NCBI RefSeq assembly: GCF_041088075.1 | Contig: NZ_JBGCVY010000008.1 | Location: 55,146 to 119,145, forward strand | Direction of reading: 5' to 3' | Source: Mucilaginibacter_A sp041088075 | GTDB taxonomy: Bacteria; Bacteroidota; Bacteroidia; Sphingobacteriales; Sphingobacteriaceae | Length of the DNA stretch: 64,000 nt | In this document: positions 7,915-16,739 of the stretch, piece after piece | Layout of the letters: each line of letters begins with the position of its first letter | Position numbering within the stretch: position 1 is the stretch's first letter | Made by a program: the position numbers and the translations under genes | Notes under the pieces: model-generated | Database searches by the model: none | Told to the model about the DNA's origin: nothing | The model's input: the letters and a program-made list of their open reading frames with translations, nothing else

Positions 7915-8988
7915 TATGTTTTTTGTTAAGGATAGATAGTTCTATAAAAAGTTTTGCCAGGTTGTAATTTAAAAATATAACTGTTTTGCTATTAACGCCT
8001 TACAAATTTTACAAGTAGTAAATATCATGATCAAAGAAACGGGACATTGTATTCAGGTATGTACTTTAATATAGTTTATAAAATACTGCCCGGAACGCTA
8101 AAAAAAGCTTAATAATAAGTATTGAAATATTACTTGTTTTTATACAAATGATCAAAATAATGCCTGGGCAAGCAGAATGGCAATTTTATCAAATTTTGCC
8201 GGTAAAATCAAAGTTAATAGAAACCTAAAATTTTTTATTTGCAAATAATAATATTGATAGGCAGTAGAATAACAGGCAATAATTTTTGCTTTTTATTATA
8301 AAACGTACTCGCCTTAAAATATTATAAATTTATTTTTTAATCGTTGATTACGAATGATTTAGATAAATTATTTACAGTAGTTGTGTTTTTTCAATCAAGC
8401 CTGAAAAATTTTAAAGCTAAAGTTAGGCTTGAGGCAGGTTTTTGATTTTACAACAACTTGGAATTGTTTATTTGTTAAAAATATTATTTGTTCAATTTTT
8501 TAAAAAACGTCCAAAAAGTTTTTAGCACTTAAAAATCTTGTTTCCATAAAATTAAGCATAGCAATGGCTTCAAAATATGATTTTATCCTATTCGTGCTTT
8601 AAGCTATACAAATTATTTTGTGGGTTGAAATCTTATTGTTTTGCTAAACGATAGTTATAAGTGTAGAAACTTCTTCAACTTGTTTAAACATATCTATTTT
8701 ACAAGTTTATTCTTATTAAGTATTGATTAAAATACTTGGTTTTTCAAAAAATAACCCTTCAACTTTCAGTACCGTACAAGGCTGCAAAATTAAAATTGTG
8801 GCTAAAATACAATACAAAGTGTTTCAAATTTCAGACAATAAAAGAACTGAAAATCGTGTCGGTTTCCTGGTTTTAATTCCCCTCCAATATTTAAAGCATT
8901 AGGTTTCAACAACAGGGCAATTACAACTTAACCATAATAGGAACCAACTTCTCTATCAGATACTTTAAAATATTTAATTAAATTATAT
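7915..8988. other. A+T-rich gene-free stretch before the surface-protein operon
   Basis: About 1.07 kb with no credible reading frame, tRNA or repeat motif on either strand. One weak hairpin (CAAGCCT ... AGGCTTG, about 8396-8433). The region is markedly richer in A+T than its neighbours and may hold the regulatory region of the operon starting at 8989, an untranslated RNA or decayed sequence. I cannot decide among these. Confidence 0.5.
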
Positions 8989-9684
8989 ATGAAATCAAAA
9001 TTACTTAATACGCTCATCTCTTTTTGTTTTATCGGCCTGTTTATTACGAACCGGGCAAACGCACAAGTGGTCGCGTTAAATGGCCCAAGCGACAACAGTT
9101 CAACCCCGCCAAGCACCAGTTCTGCTGTCGCACAGGTTTTGGCTTCCGGCGGCGTGATATCCTTAAAAATAGGTTCAACCGCCACAACCGCTACGGATGT
9201 AAGGTATCAATGGTACAAATTGGACAATACAGGTACTAAACGCCTGGTAAAAGATGGTACAGACAATACATTAAGCGAAACTACAACTGGAGCCGGTTAT
9301 TACATTTATCAGTTGGTCATGAGCAATTCTAACCAATGTACATCTGATATTTCTGACCCTTTTAAAGTGTATGTATTACCTGCCTTAAACCCAACTATTG
9401 CAGCCAGCAGCGGCACCATTTGCTCTAACGGCACCAGTACTTCTACTTTAACTGCCAATGCAGGCAACAGCAACTATTCGTATCTGTATCAATGGACTTT
9501 GAACGGAACAACCATTAACGGGGCTACAGCGGCAACTTACACCACACCAACCGGAACTTCAGGCAACAACACTTACGGCGTAAAGGTTTCCTATGCTTTA
9601 AATTCCAATTTTGGAGGTACGGCCATGCAGGTAATCAACATGATACCTGTTCCAACCAAACCTGCAATTTCTGTAGGCCAATAA
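8989..9684 (+). CDS. secreted Ig-like/PKD-like repeat protein
   Basis: 231 residues. A signal peptide (1-26, ending NRANAQ) is followed by two Ig-like sandwich units: one with the YQWYKLDNTGTKRLV and GAGYYIYQLVMSN strands and a second with YQWTLNGTTINGATAATYTTPT and TYGVKVSY. The composition is rich in Thr/Ser/Asn, typical of surface proteins. No type IX sorting domain is visible at the C-terminus, so it may stay in the periplasm or act with the sorted protein encoded 36 bp downstream. First gene of a three-gene group with the CTD protein and PorP/SprF. Confidence 0.8.
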   Translation: MKSKLLNTLISFCFIGLFITNRANAQVVALNGPSDNSSTPPSTSSAVAQVLASGGVISLKIGSTATTATDVRYQWYKLDNTGTKRLVKDGTDNTLSETTTGAGYYIYQLVMSNSNQCTSDISDPFKVYVLPALNPTIAASSGTICSNGTSTSTLTANAGNSNYSYLYQWTLNGTTINGATAATYTTPTGTSGNNTYGVKVSYALNSNFGGTAMQVINMIPVPTKPAISVGQ

Positions 9685-9694
9685 TTTAAGGCGG

Positions 9695-9706
9695 TAAAAG
9701 AAGCAC
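9695..9706 (+). repeat. motif copy (GCAC form) between operon genes
   Basis: GCGGTAAAAGAAGCAC in the 36-bp spacer between the Ig-like gene and the sorted adhesin gene. Confidence 0.6.
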
Positions 9707-9720
9707 GCAACTTACAAGCT

Positions 9721-10959
9721 ATGAAACCGATCAGATTGCCTTACTTTATTTCCTGCTTCCTTGTTACAATTGTTGTTTTTGTAAACAATTTTGCGGCCGC
9801 AGCTACGCCACCACCAAGCCAGGCGGTAACTATTTGCCAGGGGACTTATGCTGTTTTAAATGCAACAAGCACTAATGCGGCAGCCTACCAATGGTACAAC
9901 AACGGACAGGTAATTGCCGGTGCCACCAGCAAAACTTACTACACCAACAATGCCGGAAATTATAAAGTAATTGCTTTTAACCAGCAGTCTTGTGCTTCGG
10001 ATGTTTCTGATGAGATACAAGTTGTGGTACAGTCTTTTTCAAGCTCCATCACTTTTAACCCATTGCCTAACAAAACTTTCGGCGATGCCCCGTTTTTATT
10101 AATGGCAGATTCAAAAAAGCCAATCACTTATACAGTTTCTCCGGCCGGAGTTGTCAGTATTGATAAAAAGAATATGGTTACCATAATTGGCACCGGCCAG
10201 GTAATTATTACGGCCACAATACCAGGCCACAGCAGTTGCGGAAATGATATAATGGCGCAACAAACGTTAATTGTTAAGCCAAAAGTTCAATTAAAGCCAA
10301 CTGAAGTTGCAAACACGCCGGTTGACCTGGCTATCGTTGTCGGTTCTAACAATAAACAAGTAACCGCGAACCAGCCTTTTGAATATACGTTAACGGTTAA
10401 AAACCAAAGTAAATCAACGGCAAACCAGGTAAGTGTAACCGATACTTTACCGGCAGCATTAGATTTTGTGGCCATAAATAATTCGGTTGATGGTAAAGCT
10501 ACTTATGACCCCAACACCCGTTTGCTGACCTGGAAAATGGATCAATTGAAAGCAAATGCTTATACCGAACTTCGTTTTTCGGCCATTGCCACCCGGCACG
10601 GTGCCATAAAAAATACGGTAAAAGTAGTATCTGCCGAGCAGGACAGCAACCCGGCCAATAACACATCTGTTGATTACAAAGATATCTCCGGCATCAATAT
10701 CCCAAATGTGTTTACGCCAAACGGCGACGGCAAAAACGATAACTTTACCATTGCCGACCTCGACCAATACCAGGAAAACGAATTGGTGGTGGTTAACCGT
10801 TGGGGCGCAAGCGTTTATCAGGCCAAAAATTACAAAAACAACTGGACCGGCGACAAGCTGGACGAAGGCACTTACTTCTACAGCCTAAAAGTTAAAAACA
10901 GCAAAGGCGGGCAGGAAGAGTATAAAGGTTATATCACTTTGCTGCGGTCATCAATTTAA
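9721..10959 (+). CDS. type IX secretion substrate with Ig-like, DUF11 and type-B sorting domains
   Basis: 412 residues. The N-terminal leader (1-28) precedes an Ig-like unit (about 35-105, AYQWYNNGQVIAGA). A beta-rich middle is followed by a DUF11 repeat (about 200-318: PVDLAIVVG, YTLTVKN, VTDTLPAALDFV, NTVKVVS, NPANNTS) and a gliding-motility-associated C-terminal domain (about 325-412: IPNVFTPNGDGKNDNF, VVNRWGASVYQ, GTYFYSLKV), the sorting signal for type IX secretion, type B. The protein should cross the outer membrane and be displayed on the surface or released. Type-B substrates are commonly encoded next to a PorP/SprF gene, exactly as seen 52 bp downstream. Confidence 0.92.
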   Translation: MKPIRLPYFISCFLVTIVVFVNNFAAAATPPPSQAVTICQGTYAVLNATSTNAAAYQWYNNGQVIAGATSKTYYTNNAGNYKVIAFNQQSCASDVSDEIQVVVQSFSSSITFNPLPNKTFGDAPFLLMADSKKPITYTVSPAGVVSIDKKNMVTIIGTGQVIITATIPGHSSCGNDIMAQQTLIVKPKVQLKPTEVANTPVDLAIVVGSNNKQVTANQPFEYTLTVKNQSKSTANQVSVTDTLPAALDFVAINNSVDGKATYDPNTRLLTWKMDQLKANAYTELRFSAIATRHGAIKNTVKVVSAEQDSNPANNTSVDYKDISGINIPNVFTPNGDGKNDNFTIADLDQYQENELVVVNRWGASVYQAKNYKNNWTGDKLDEGTYFYSLKVKNSKGGQEEYKGYITLLRSSI

Positions 10960-11011
10960 TTATATACAACCTCTCTTTCGGGCAAAACGTACAACGCTTA
11001 AAGCGTAAATT

Positions 11012-12001
11012 ATGAAGGTCAGCAGTTTTAAGTCTGTAAAAATTATTGCATTTATTTTCTTGCTGATAAACTGTATCCACGCAAAGGCACAGCAAAACGC
11101 ACAATTCAGCCAGTATATATTCAACGGTTTATACATCAACCCGGCCGCTGCCGGTGCCAAAGAAGATTTTTATTTGCACAGCTTTTACCGTTCGCAGTGG
11201 ACGGGCGTTGCCGGCGCGCCGCAAAGTTTATCAATTGCTGCCGACGGAACGGTAAACGACGAAAAAGTGGGTTTGGGCCTGCTGCTGGCAAACGATAAAT
11301 TAGGTGCCCAAAGCAGCCTGGCCGCTTATGGCAATTATGCTTACCGCTTGCAAATGGGCGACCGCGGCACCAATCACCTCGCGTTTGGCCTGGGCGTTGG
11401 TTTTGTGCAATCTGCTATTAACGGTTTTATGTTGAATGCCGGGCAAAGCGGGGACAATGTTGTGCCTGTTGGAACCCAAAGCACACTTTTGCCCGATGCC
11501 CGCGCCGGTGTTTTATATACAAGCGAAAGTTTTTTTGCCGGTTTTTCTGCAGATAACTTAGTGGCGAAATACCTTAACCGCGATAAAAGTTTGAACGTCC
11601 CCGTTCCGCAGCCACACTTTTATTTAACTGCCGGCACAATGTTTTATTTGAATGATGAGGCCAAAATCAAACCTTCGTTTTTGTTGAAAAATGCCAGCGG
11701 TTCGGCTACCAGTTTGGATTTGAACACCTTTTTAATTTTGGGCGATAAATTTTGGATAGGCGGAACTTACCGCAGCAATTTAAAACTGCTTTCAAATTCA
11801 TACAATAACAGTTTTCAAACCGCAAACGCGGTAGTTGCACAAGTTGAGTTTTTTGCAACCAGCAAATTGCGCATTGGCTACGCGTTTGATTATTCCATGT
11901 CCACCTTCAGCGGTTTTGGCAACGGCTCGCACGAACTGTCGTTGGGCATCTACCTCAGCAAAAAAGCTACGCAAAACTTTGCAACAAGCAGCTATTTTTA
12001 G
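11012..12001 (+). CDS. PorP/SprF-family type IX secretion outer-membrane protein
   Basis: 329 residues with a signal peptide (about 1-27, ending HAKAQQ). The hallmark start QFSQYIFNGLYINPAAAGAKEDFYLHSFYRSQWTGVAGAPQS matches PorP/SprF, followed by beta-barrel strands and the late GTYRSNLKLL and GYAFDYSMSTF..GSHELSLGIYL segments. Such proteins anchor or receive the type-B substrate encoded beside them. The last base of the stop codon at 12001 is immediately followed by a TAAAAGAAGCAT copy. Core type IX genes are not in this window. Confidence 0.93.
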   Translation: MKVSSFKSVKIIAFIFLLINCIHAKAQQNAQFSQYIFNGLYINPAAAGAKEDFYLHSFYRSQWTGVAGAPQSLSIAADGTVNDEKVGLGLLLANDKLGAQSSLAAYGNYAYRLQMGDRGTNHLAFGLGVGFVQSAINGFMLNAGQSGDNVVPVGTQSTLLPDARAGVLYTSESFFAGFSADNLVAKYLNRDKSLNVPVPQPHFYLTAGTMFYLNDEAKIKPSFLLKNASGSATSLDLNTFLILGDKFWIGGTYRSNLKLLSNSYNNSFQTANAVVAQVEFFATSKLRIGYAFDYSMSTFSGFGNGSHELSLGIYLSKKATQNFATSSYF

Positions 12002-12005
12002 GCGG

Positions 12006-12277
12006 TAAAAGAAGCATTGCGGGTTTTCTATACTTGTGATTACATTTATTTGGATCTGGTTTAAGATTTACTCGTCAAAGTTTCCATACTTCTTTTACCA
12101 CCTAAAAATTGGTATGTACCTGGTTTTGGGTTTGTTTACGCAAATCCAAATACCAAATTTTATATGGTAAAAGAAGCATTAACATTTTCTTGTAGAAATT
12201 TAAACAGGCTTTTATAGAAATAGAGCAAACAGTGTTTTTCAAATCAAATATCTTTTACACAAGCTATACTTCTTTTA
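12006..12277. repeat. motif cluster including a 94-bp palindromic element
   Basis: In the 361-bp gap before fdhD: a single copy at 12006-12017, an imperfect inverted element at 12086-12179 (left arm GTAT form, right arm GCAT form, each bordered inward by an ACCA-containing A/T-rich arm), a TTTAAACAGGC word at about 12199-12209, and an inverted copy at 12266-12277. No gene in this gap. Confidence 0.8.
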
Positions 12278-12362
12278 CCGTAACAAATATTTCACTTCAA
12301 TTTTATTCCGCAGCAAACTATAACCTGCTTAATCTTGTTGGTATTCCAAGCCAGACAATTTT

Positions 12363-13247
12363 ATGCCGAAAACTTCCGTTACGCCGCTTACCATAATTAA
12401 GGTTGATAAAAACAGTATCATCAACACTGAAGATTTTTTAGCTGCCGAAGAACCTTTAGAAATCCGCCTTGGTTACGGTGCTTCTTCCAACAGAACACAA
12501 AAAAGTATTTCGGTAACGATGCGCACGCCGGGAAACGATTTTGAATTGGCCATCGGTTTTTTGTTTACCGAAGGCATTATCGAAAACGCAGCGCAAATCA
12601 GTTCCATCAAACATTGCAACGGTTTGCACGAAAACGTGGTCAAGGTTGAACTGTTGGATGGTTTAGATTTGGACATGAGCAAATTGGAACGAAATTTTTA
12701 TACCACTTCCAGTTGCGGCGTTTGCGGGAAATCATCAATTGATGCGGTAAAAACAGTATGCCGTTTGCCGGAATTTGTATCAAGCGAAATCCAATTTTCT
12801 GCAGAAAAAATTTATCAATTGCCCGATCTGCTTCGGCAAAATCAAACGATATTTGGCAAAACCGGCGGCTTGCACGGTTGCGCTTTGTTTGATGCAAACG
12901 GAAAATTACTGATAGCCCGGGAAGATGTTGGTCGGCACAACGCGCTTGACAAATTGATTGGTGCAACGTTGCAGCAGGGTTTGTTCCCGCTAAATCAATA
13001 TCTGCTGTTATTAAGCGGACGTGCAAGTTTTGAACTCATCCAAAAAGCTTATATGGCTGGTATCAAAGTTGTTGCGGCAGTTGGTGCGCCATCCGGTTTG
13101 GCGGTACAAATGGCAGCCGATGCGGGCATTACGCTGATTGGTTTTTTAAGAGGGGAAAAGTTTAATATTTACTGCGGTGCAGAAAGAATCAACACAAATA
13201 CTCAGTTAATTCATCGATCAGAACAATTAAGTACTTTATTAAAATGA
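12363..13247 (+). CDS. fdhD: formate dehydrogenase accessory sulfurtransferase FdhD
   Basis: 294 residues. FdhD moves sulfur from a cysteine desulfurase to the molybdenum cofactor of formate dehydrogenases. Family landmarks are RTPGNDFELAIGFLFTEGII, the catalytic CxxC pair at Cys118/Cys121 (SCGVCGKSS), TGGLHGCALFD, and EDVGRHNALDKLIG with LSGRASFELIQKA. The stop overlaps the next ATG by 4 bp (ATGA), so translation is probably coupled, and the molybdoenzyme follows in the same operon. Two TAAAAACAGTAT variant motifs lie inside the gene (12407-12418 and 12748-12759). Confidence 0.95.
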   Translation: MPKTSVTPLTIIKVDKNSIINTEDFLAAEEPLEIRLGYGASSNRTQKSISVTMRTPGNDFELAIGFLFTEGIIENAAQISSIKHCNGLHENVVKVELLDGLDLDMSKLERNFYTTSSCGVCGKSSIDAVKTVCRLPEFVSSEIQFSAEKIYQLPDLLRQNQTIFGKTGGLHGCALFDANGKLLIAREDVGRHNALDKLIGATLQQGLFPLNQYLLLLSGRASFELIQKAYMAGIKVVAAVGAPSGLAVQMAADAGITLIGFLRGEKFNIYCGAERINTNTQLIHRSEQLSTLLK

Positions 13248-13615
13248 AAATACGGATCAGAGGCAATTCCATACGCTTTCGGCTTTCAAAATCAGAAATA
13301 GATTTTCTTGGAAAACAAGGTTACCTGGAGGAGAAAACAGAATTTGCAACAAACACTTTTTGTTATGCCATCCAACGGTTGTTTGAAGGCAAAACGCTCG
13401 ATGCTTCTTTTACCGGCAATAAATTGACCATATTCGTTCCAAATCAAATGGTAGAAGATTGGGTGAACACAGAGGTGGTTGGCTTCAGCAATCATTTGTT
13501 TATTGACGAAAACAAAACGCTTTCTTTACTGATCGAGAAAGATTTTAAATGCACCGATAATGAGGTGAACGAAGACCAGACAGACTACTTTGACCATCCA
13601 GAAAAAAACTGTTGA
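13244..13615 (+). CDS. small conserved protein of the fdhD operon, function unknown
   Basis: 123 residues, acidic, with no signal peptide or membrane span. I do not recognise a named domain with confidence. The start MKIRIRGNSIRFRLSKSEI and the strand-rich middle (LTIFVPNQMVEDW) suggest a compact alpha+beta fold. It overlaps fdhD by 4 bp and ends 3 bp before the molybdoenzyme, so it is made with both and may be a chaperone or accessory subunit; this is inference from position. Residues DASFTGN are encoded by a dispersed motif at 13401-13412. Confidence 0.75.
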   Translation: MKIRIRGNSIRFRLSKSEIDFLGKQGYLEEKTEFATNTFCYAIQRLFEGKTLDASFTGNKLTIFVPNQMVEDWVNTEVVGFSNHLFIDENKTLSLLIEKDFKCTDNEVNEDQTDYFDHPEKNC

Positions 13616-13618
13616 TAT

Positions 13619-15958
13619 ATGAAAAACGAAACGCAACAAATACCTGCCGCAGAAAACCCGGAAAAGTTTATCGGTTTAAAATTAGGCGAACCTTATAAAG
13701 ATGCAGCCGGCGTAAAGGCTGTAGTTGTAGCCGGAGAATATGTTTTTGGGCAAGTGCCATTTGCCCGTGGCATGAAAGCTTTGTTTATTTTAAACCAAAA
13801 ATTAGGCTACGATTGCCCCGGTTGTGCCTGGCCTGATCCTGACGGCGAGCGTTCGCCCATTGCCGAATATTGCGAGAACGGTGCAAAAGCCATTGCCGAA
13901 GAAGCAACCACCAAAAGCTTAAAGCCACAATTTTTTGTAGAAAATGCTGTAGCCGACCTGGCCAAACTAAATGATTTCCATATTGGTAAAGAAGGACGTG
14001 TTGCACAACCCATGTATTTGCCGGAAGGCGGAACCCATTATCAGCCAATTACTTGGGAAGGTGCTTTTGAGAAAATTGCTTCACACTTAAACAAATTGGA
14101 AAGCCCGAACGAAGCTGTTTTTTATACTTCCGGCCGAACCAGCAACGAGGCAGCTTATGTTTATCAGTTGTTTACCAAAGAATACGGCACCAACAATTTG
14201 CCCGATTGCTCCAACATGTGCCATGAATCTACCAGTTTTGCTTTGGCGCAAACTTTAGGCATTGGCAAAGGTTCGGTAAAACTACACGATTTTTACGAAG
14301 CGGAAGTAATCGTCATCCTCGGTCAAAACCCCGGGACAAACCATCCGCGGATGCTTACGGCGTTGCAAAAAGGCAAAGCAAATGGCGCAAAAATTATTTC
14401 TGTAAACCCTTTGCACGAAACCGGTTTGCTCGGTTTTAACAATCCGCAAAAAGTAAAAGGCGTTTTGGGTGTTGGCTCAAAACTGACAGACATTTTTCTG
14501 CAAGTAAAAATTAACGGCGATTTAGCTTTAGTGAAAGCCATTAACCGATTGTTGCTGGAGGAAGAAGAGGCGCATCCGGGAACTGTTTTTGACCATGATT
14601 TTATCCGCGATAATACCGCCGGTTATTTAGATTTTATTTCCGAAGTAAAAAAACACGATCTGGATTTTTTGGTAGATGCTTGCGGCGTTTCGTTAGATGA
14701 GATTAAAGAAGCGGCCAATCTTTTAAAGCATAAAAGCAAAATTATCGTTTGCTGGGCGATGGGTATTACGCAGCACAAAAATGCCGTTGCCACGATCAAT
14801 GAGATGGTAAACCTTTTGCTGATTAAAGGAAGCATTGGCAAACCAGGTGCGGGCACTTGCCCAACACGTGGGCACAGCAATGTTCAGGGCGACCGTACCG
14901 TTGGTATTTTTGATAAACCGCACGAAGCTTTATTAGATCAAATCAAAAAAGTTTATGGTTTCGAGCCGCCGCGCGAACACGGTTACGATGTGGTGAAATC
15001 CATTTATGCGATGCACGAAGGCAAAGCAAAAGTGTTTTTTGCGATGGGCGGCAACTTTTTGTCGGCCACACCGGATACTTCTTTTACCGCCGAAGCTTTA
15101 CGGAAGTGCAACCTCACCGTCCATGTTTCCACCAAACTCAACCGCAGCCATTTGGTGCATGGCAAAGAGGCTTTGATTTTGCCTTGTTTAGGAAGAACGG
15201 ATTTGGATATCCACGACGGCTTGACACAATTTGTTTCCTGCGAAAACTCGACGGGCGTGGTGCAAATGTCCAAAGGGGTTTTGAAACCGGTTTCTACTGA
15301 TTTGTTGAGCGAACCGGTAATTGTTTGCCGTATGGCGAAAGCAACCTTAGGCAGCCGTTCTAAAATTGACTGGGACAAGTTTGAAAAGAACTATGATCAC
15401 ATCCGCGACGACATCGAAAAAGTGGTGAACGGTTTTGAAGATTACAACAAACGGGTGCGCGAAAGAGGCGGTTTCTATTTGCCAAACGGATGCCGCGAAC
15501 GAAAATGGGACACTAAAAACAGCAAGGCCAATTTTGCAGTAAGCGAACTGGTGGTTGAAAAACTGGCCGATGATGAATTAATGATGATGACCATCCGCAG
15601 CCACGACCAGTTTAATACCACCATTTACGGTTTGGACGACCGCTACCGAGGCGTTTACAACGAGCGGCGTGTTGTTTTTATGAACCCTGCAGATATTTTG
15701 CGCCAGGGTTTTGAGATCGGCGAAGTGATTGATTTGTACAACCACCACGATGGCCGCGAGCGTGTTGCCTGTGGGTTTATCATTGTGTCTTATGATATTC
15801 CGGAACGTTGCGTGGCTACGTATTACCCCGAAACCAATGTTTTGGTGCCGATTAGTTGCGTTGCTGATAAAAGCAACCAGCCTTCGTCAAAATCTATTCC
15901 AGTAAAATTGAGAAGGAGTTCTTTGTTTGAAGAACCGATTGCTTTTAAGGTGCTGTGA
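13619..15958 (+). CDS. FdhF/YdeP-family molybdopterin oxidoreductase (formate dehydrogenase-like)
   Basis: 779 residues, close to the usual YdeP-type length. A cysteine pair early on (CPGC, Cys66/Cys69) is kept, but the four-Cys ferredoxin-type motif of classical FdhF is not apparent. The molybdenum-ligand region reads CSNMCHESTS with a Cys at about residue 201, so no selenocysteine is needed. Cofactor-binding stretches include ILGQNPGTNHPRM, CPTRGHSNVQGDRTVGI and RSHDQFNTTIYGLDDRYRG. The substrate may be formate, or something else as for other YdeP-like enzymes. The fdhD linkage shows that it needs sulfuration. An internal motif at 15075-15086 encodes DTSFTA. Confidence 0.9.
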   Translation: MKNETQQIPAAENPEKFIGLKLGEPYKDAAGVKAVVVAGEYVFGQVPFARGMKALFILNQKLGYDCPGCAWPDPDGERSPIAEYCENGAKAIAEEATTKSLKPQFFVENAVADLAKLNDFHIGKEGRVAQPMYLPEGGTHYQPITWEGAFEKIASHLNKLESPNEAVFYTSGRTSNEAAYVYQLFTKEYGTNNLPDCSNMCHESTSFALAQTLGIGKGSVKLHDFYEAEVIVILGQNPGTNHPRMLTALQKGKANGAKIISVNPLHETGLLGFNNPQKVKGVLGVGSKLTDIFLQVKINGDLALVKAINRLLLEEEEAHPGTVFDHDFIRDNTAGYLDFISEVKKHDLDFLVDACGVSLDEIKEAANLLKHKSKIIVCWAMGITQHKNAVATINEMVNLLLIKGSIGKPGAGTCPTRGHSNVQGDRTVGIFDKPHEALLDQIKKVYGFEPPREHGYDVVKSIYAMHEGKAKVFFAMGGNFLSATPDTSFTAEALRKCNLTVHVSTKLNRSHLVHGKEALILPCLGRTDLDIHDGLTQFVSCENSTGVVQMSKGVLKPVSTDLLSEPVIVCRMAKATLGSRSKIDWDKFEKNYDHIRDDIEKVVNGFEDYNKRVRERGGFYLPNGCRERKWDTKNSKANFAVSELVVEKLADDELMMMTIRSHDQFNTTIYGLDDRYRGVYNERRVVFMNPADILRQGFEIGEVIDLYNHHDGRERVACGFIIVSYDIPERCVATYYPETNVLVPISCVADKSNQPSSKSIPVKLRRSSLFEEPIAFKVL

Positions 15959-15999
15959 AAATTGTCTTCCTGAATCTATTTTTTATTGAGAAGGGAAGA

Positions 16000-16060
16000 C
16001 CAATTTTTACCTGTTAAAAGAAGCATTCAGGATTGAAACACCGTTTTGTAATGCCTGATG
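16000..16060 (-). pseudogene. relic copy of the 3' end of the adjacent GNAT gene
   Basis: This 61-bp block matches 16161-16221 at 56 of 61 positions, including the dispersed motif (16015-16026). On the minus strand it reads IRHYKTVFQS then stop, against IRHYKMVLQS then stop in the intact gene. Only the tail is present, so it is the remnant of a duplicated or recombined gene end. Confidence 0.7.
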
Positions 16061-16075
16061 GTTTGTTGTTCATTG

Positions 16076-16119
16076 CCGCGGCCTAAAGGCCGCGGTTTGC
16101 AAAGCCACTATTTGGCTTT
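16076..16119. repeat. REP-like double hairpin
   Basis: A G+C-rich stem CCGCGGCCT/AGGCCGCGG with a 2-nt loop (16076-16095), followed by AAAGCCA/TGGCTTT (16101-16119). It lies between the two copies of the GNAT tail and resembles extragenic palindromes. Confidence 0.7.
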
Positions 16120-16175
16120 AGCCCCAAAACGTATAGAAATCAGTAGGCGAGGAGTCGGCACCAATTTTTACCCGA

Positions 16176-16187
16176 TAAAAGAAGCAT
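16176..16187 (+). repeat. motif copy abutting the GNAT stop codon
   Basis: Exact TAAAAGAAGCAT directly beside the stop codon at 16188-16190, with the A/T-rich arm CCAATTTTTA ten bases away. Confidence 0.7.
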
Positions 16188-16613
16188 TCAGGATTGAAGC
16201 ACCATTTTATAATGCCTGATGCCGGCTTCTTCAAACTCGTTGCCCAACTTTTCAAATGCAAATTTCTCGTACAAACCAACTGCCTGGATTTGCGCATGTA
16301 AATAAATATAATTTGCACCCGGAGGCAAATCGGCCAAAACAGCTTTAACCAAAGCCTGGCCAACACCAAAGCCACGAAACTTTTTCAAAACCGCAAAACG
16401 TTCCGGTTTATAACCGTTTGCTGTTTTTCGCCAGCGCGCAGCTCCGGCCGGTTCGCCATTTACTGTAGCCAAAAAATGGTTGGATTCATCCTCATGTTCC
16501 CATTCCAGTTCGGGCGGGCAATTTTGCTCGTACACAAAAACCTCTTTTCGTATGGCAAATACCTTTTCCAGGTCTTGTTGCGCACTTGCTTTTTTTACTT
16601 CAATTTTATTCAT
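16188..16613 (-). CDS. GNAT-family N-acetyltransferase
   Basis: 141 residues from ATG 16613. The acetyl-CoA pyrophosphate-binding loop is seen in ERFAVLKKFRGFGVGQALVKAV (R/Q-x-x-G-x-G/A pattern at about residues 80-90), preceded by AGAARWRKTANGY and followed by IYLHAQIQAVGLYEKFAFEKLG, typical of the ElaA/YitI-like group. The acceptor substrate is unknown. The gene is solitary. Its last ten codons are duplicated about 160 bp downstream (16000-16060). Confidence 0.9.
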   Translation of the reverse strand: MNKIEVKKASAQQDLEKVFAIRKEVFVYEQNCPPELEWEHEDESNHFLATVNGEPAGAARWRKTANGYKPERFAVLKKFRGFGVGQALVKAVLADLPPGANYIYLHAQIQAVGLYEKFAFEKLGNEFEEAGIRHYKMVLQS

Positions 16614-16691
16614 TCAGTTGCTTTCGAAATGATTTCTTAATGCGCCAATGTTGCCCTGATGAATTTAATTTTTCAGCATAAAACAAAGAAA

Positions 16692-16716
16692 CGCCATTGC
16701 ATCTAAAACAATGGCG
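16692..16716 (-). terminator. hairpin terminator of the aldolase gene
   Basis: Stem CGCCATTG (16692-16699) with CAATGGCG (16709-16716). A motif copy (16714-16725) overlaps the upstream edge, and T-rich sequence follows on the minus strand. Confidence 0.65.
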
Positions 16717-16739
16717 CTTCTTTTACCGATATAAATTGC

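Noticed and set aside
7915..8988. Hidden tRNA, riboswitch or decayed gene in the leader
   Set aside because: No cloverleaf, conserved riboswitch core or protein-like frame could be found by eye; left as undefined.
12086..12179. Insertion sequence
   Set aside because: The element has inverted ends but no transposase and no clear target-site duplication; it is listed as a repeat only.
16118..16375. Minus-strand 85-residue frame over the GNAT tail
   Set aside because: It is an out-of-frame shadow of the GNAT gene extended through the repeat.
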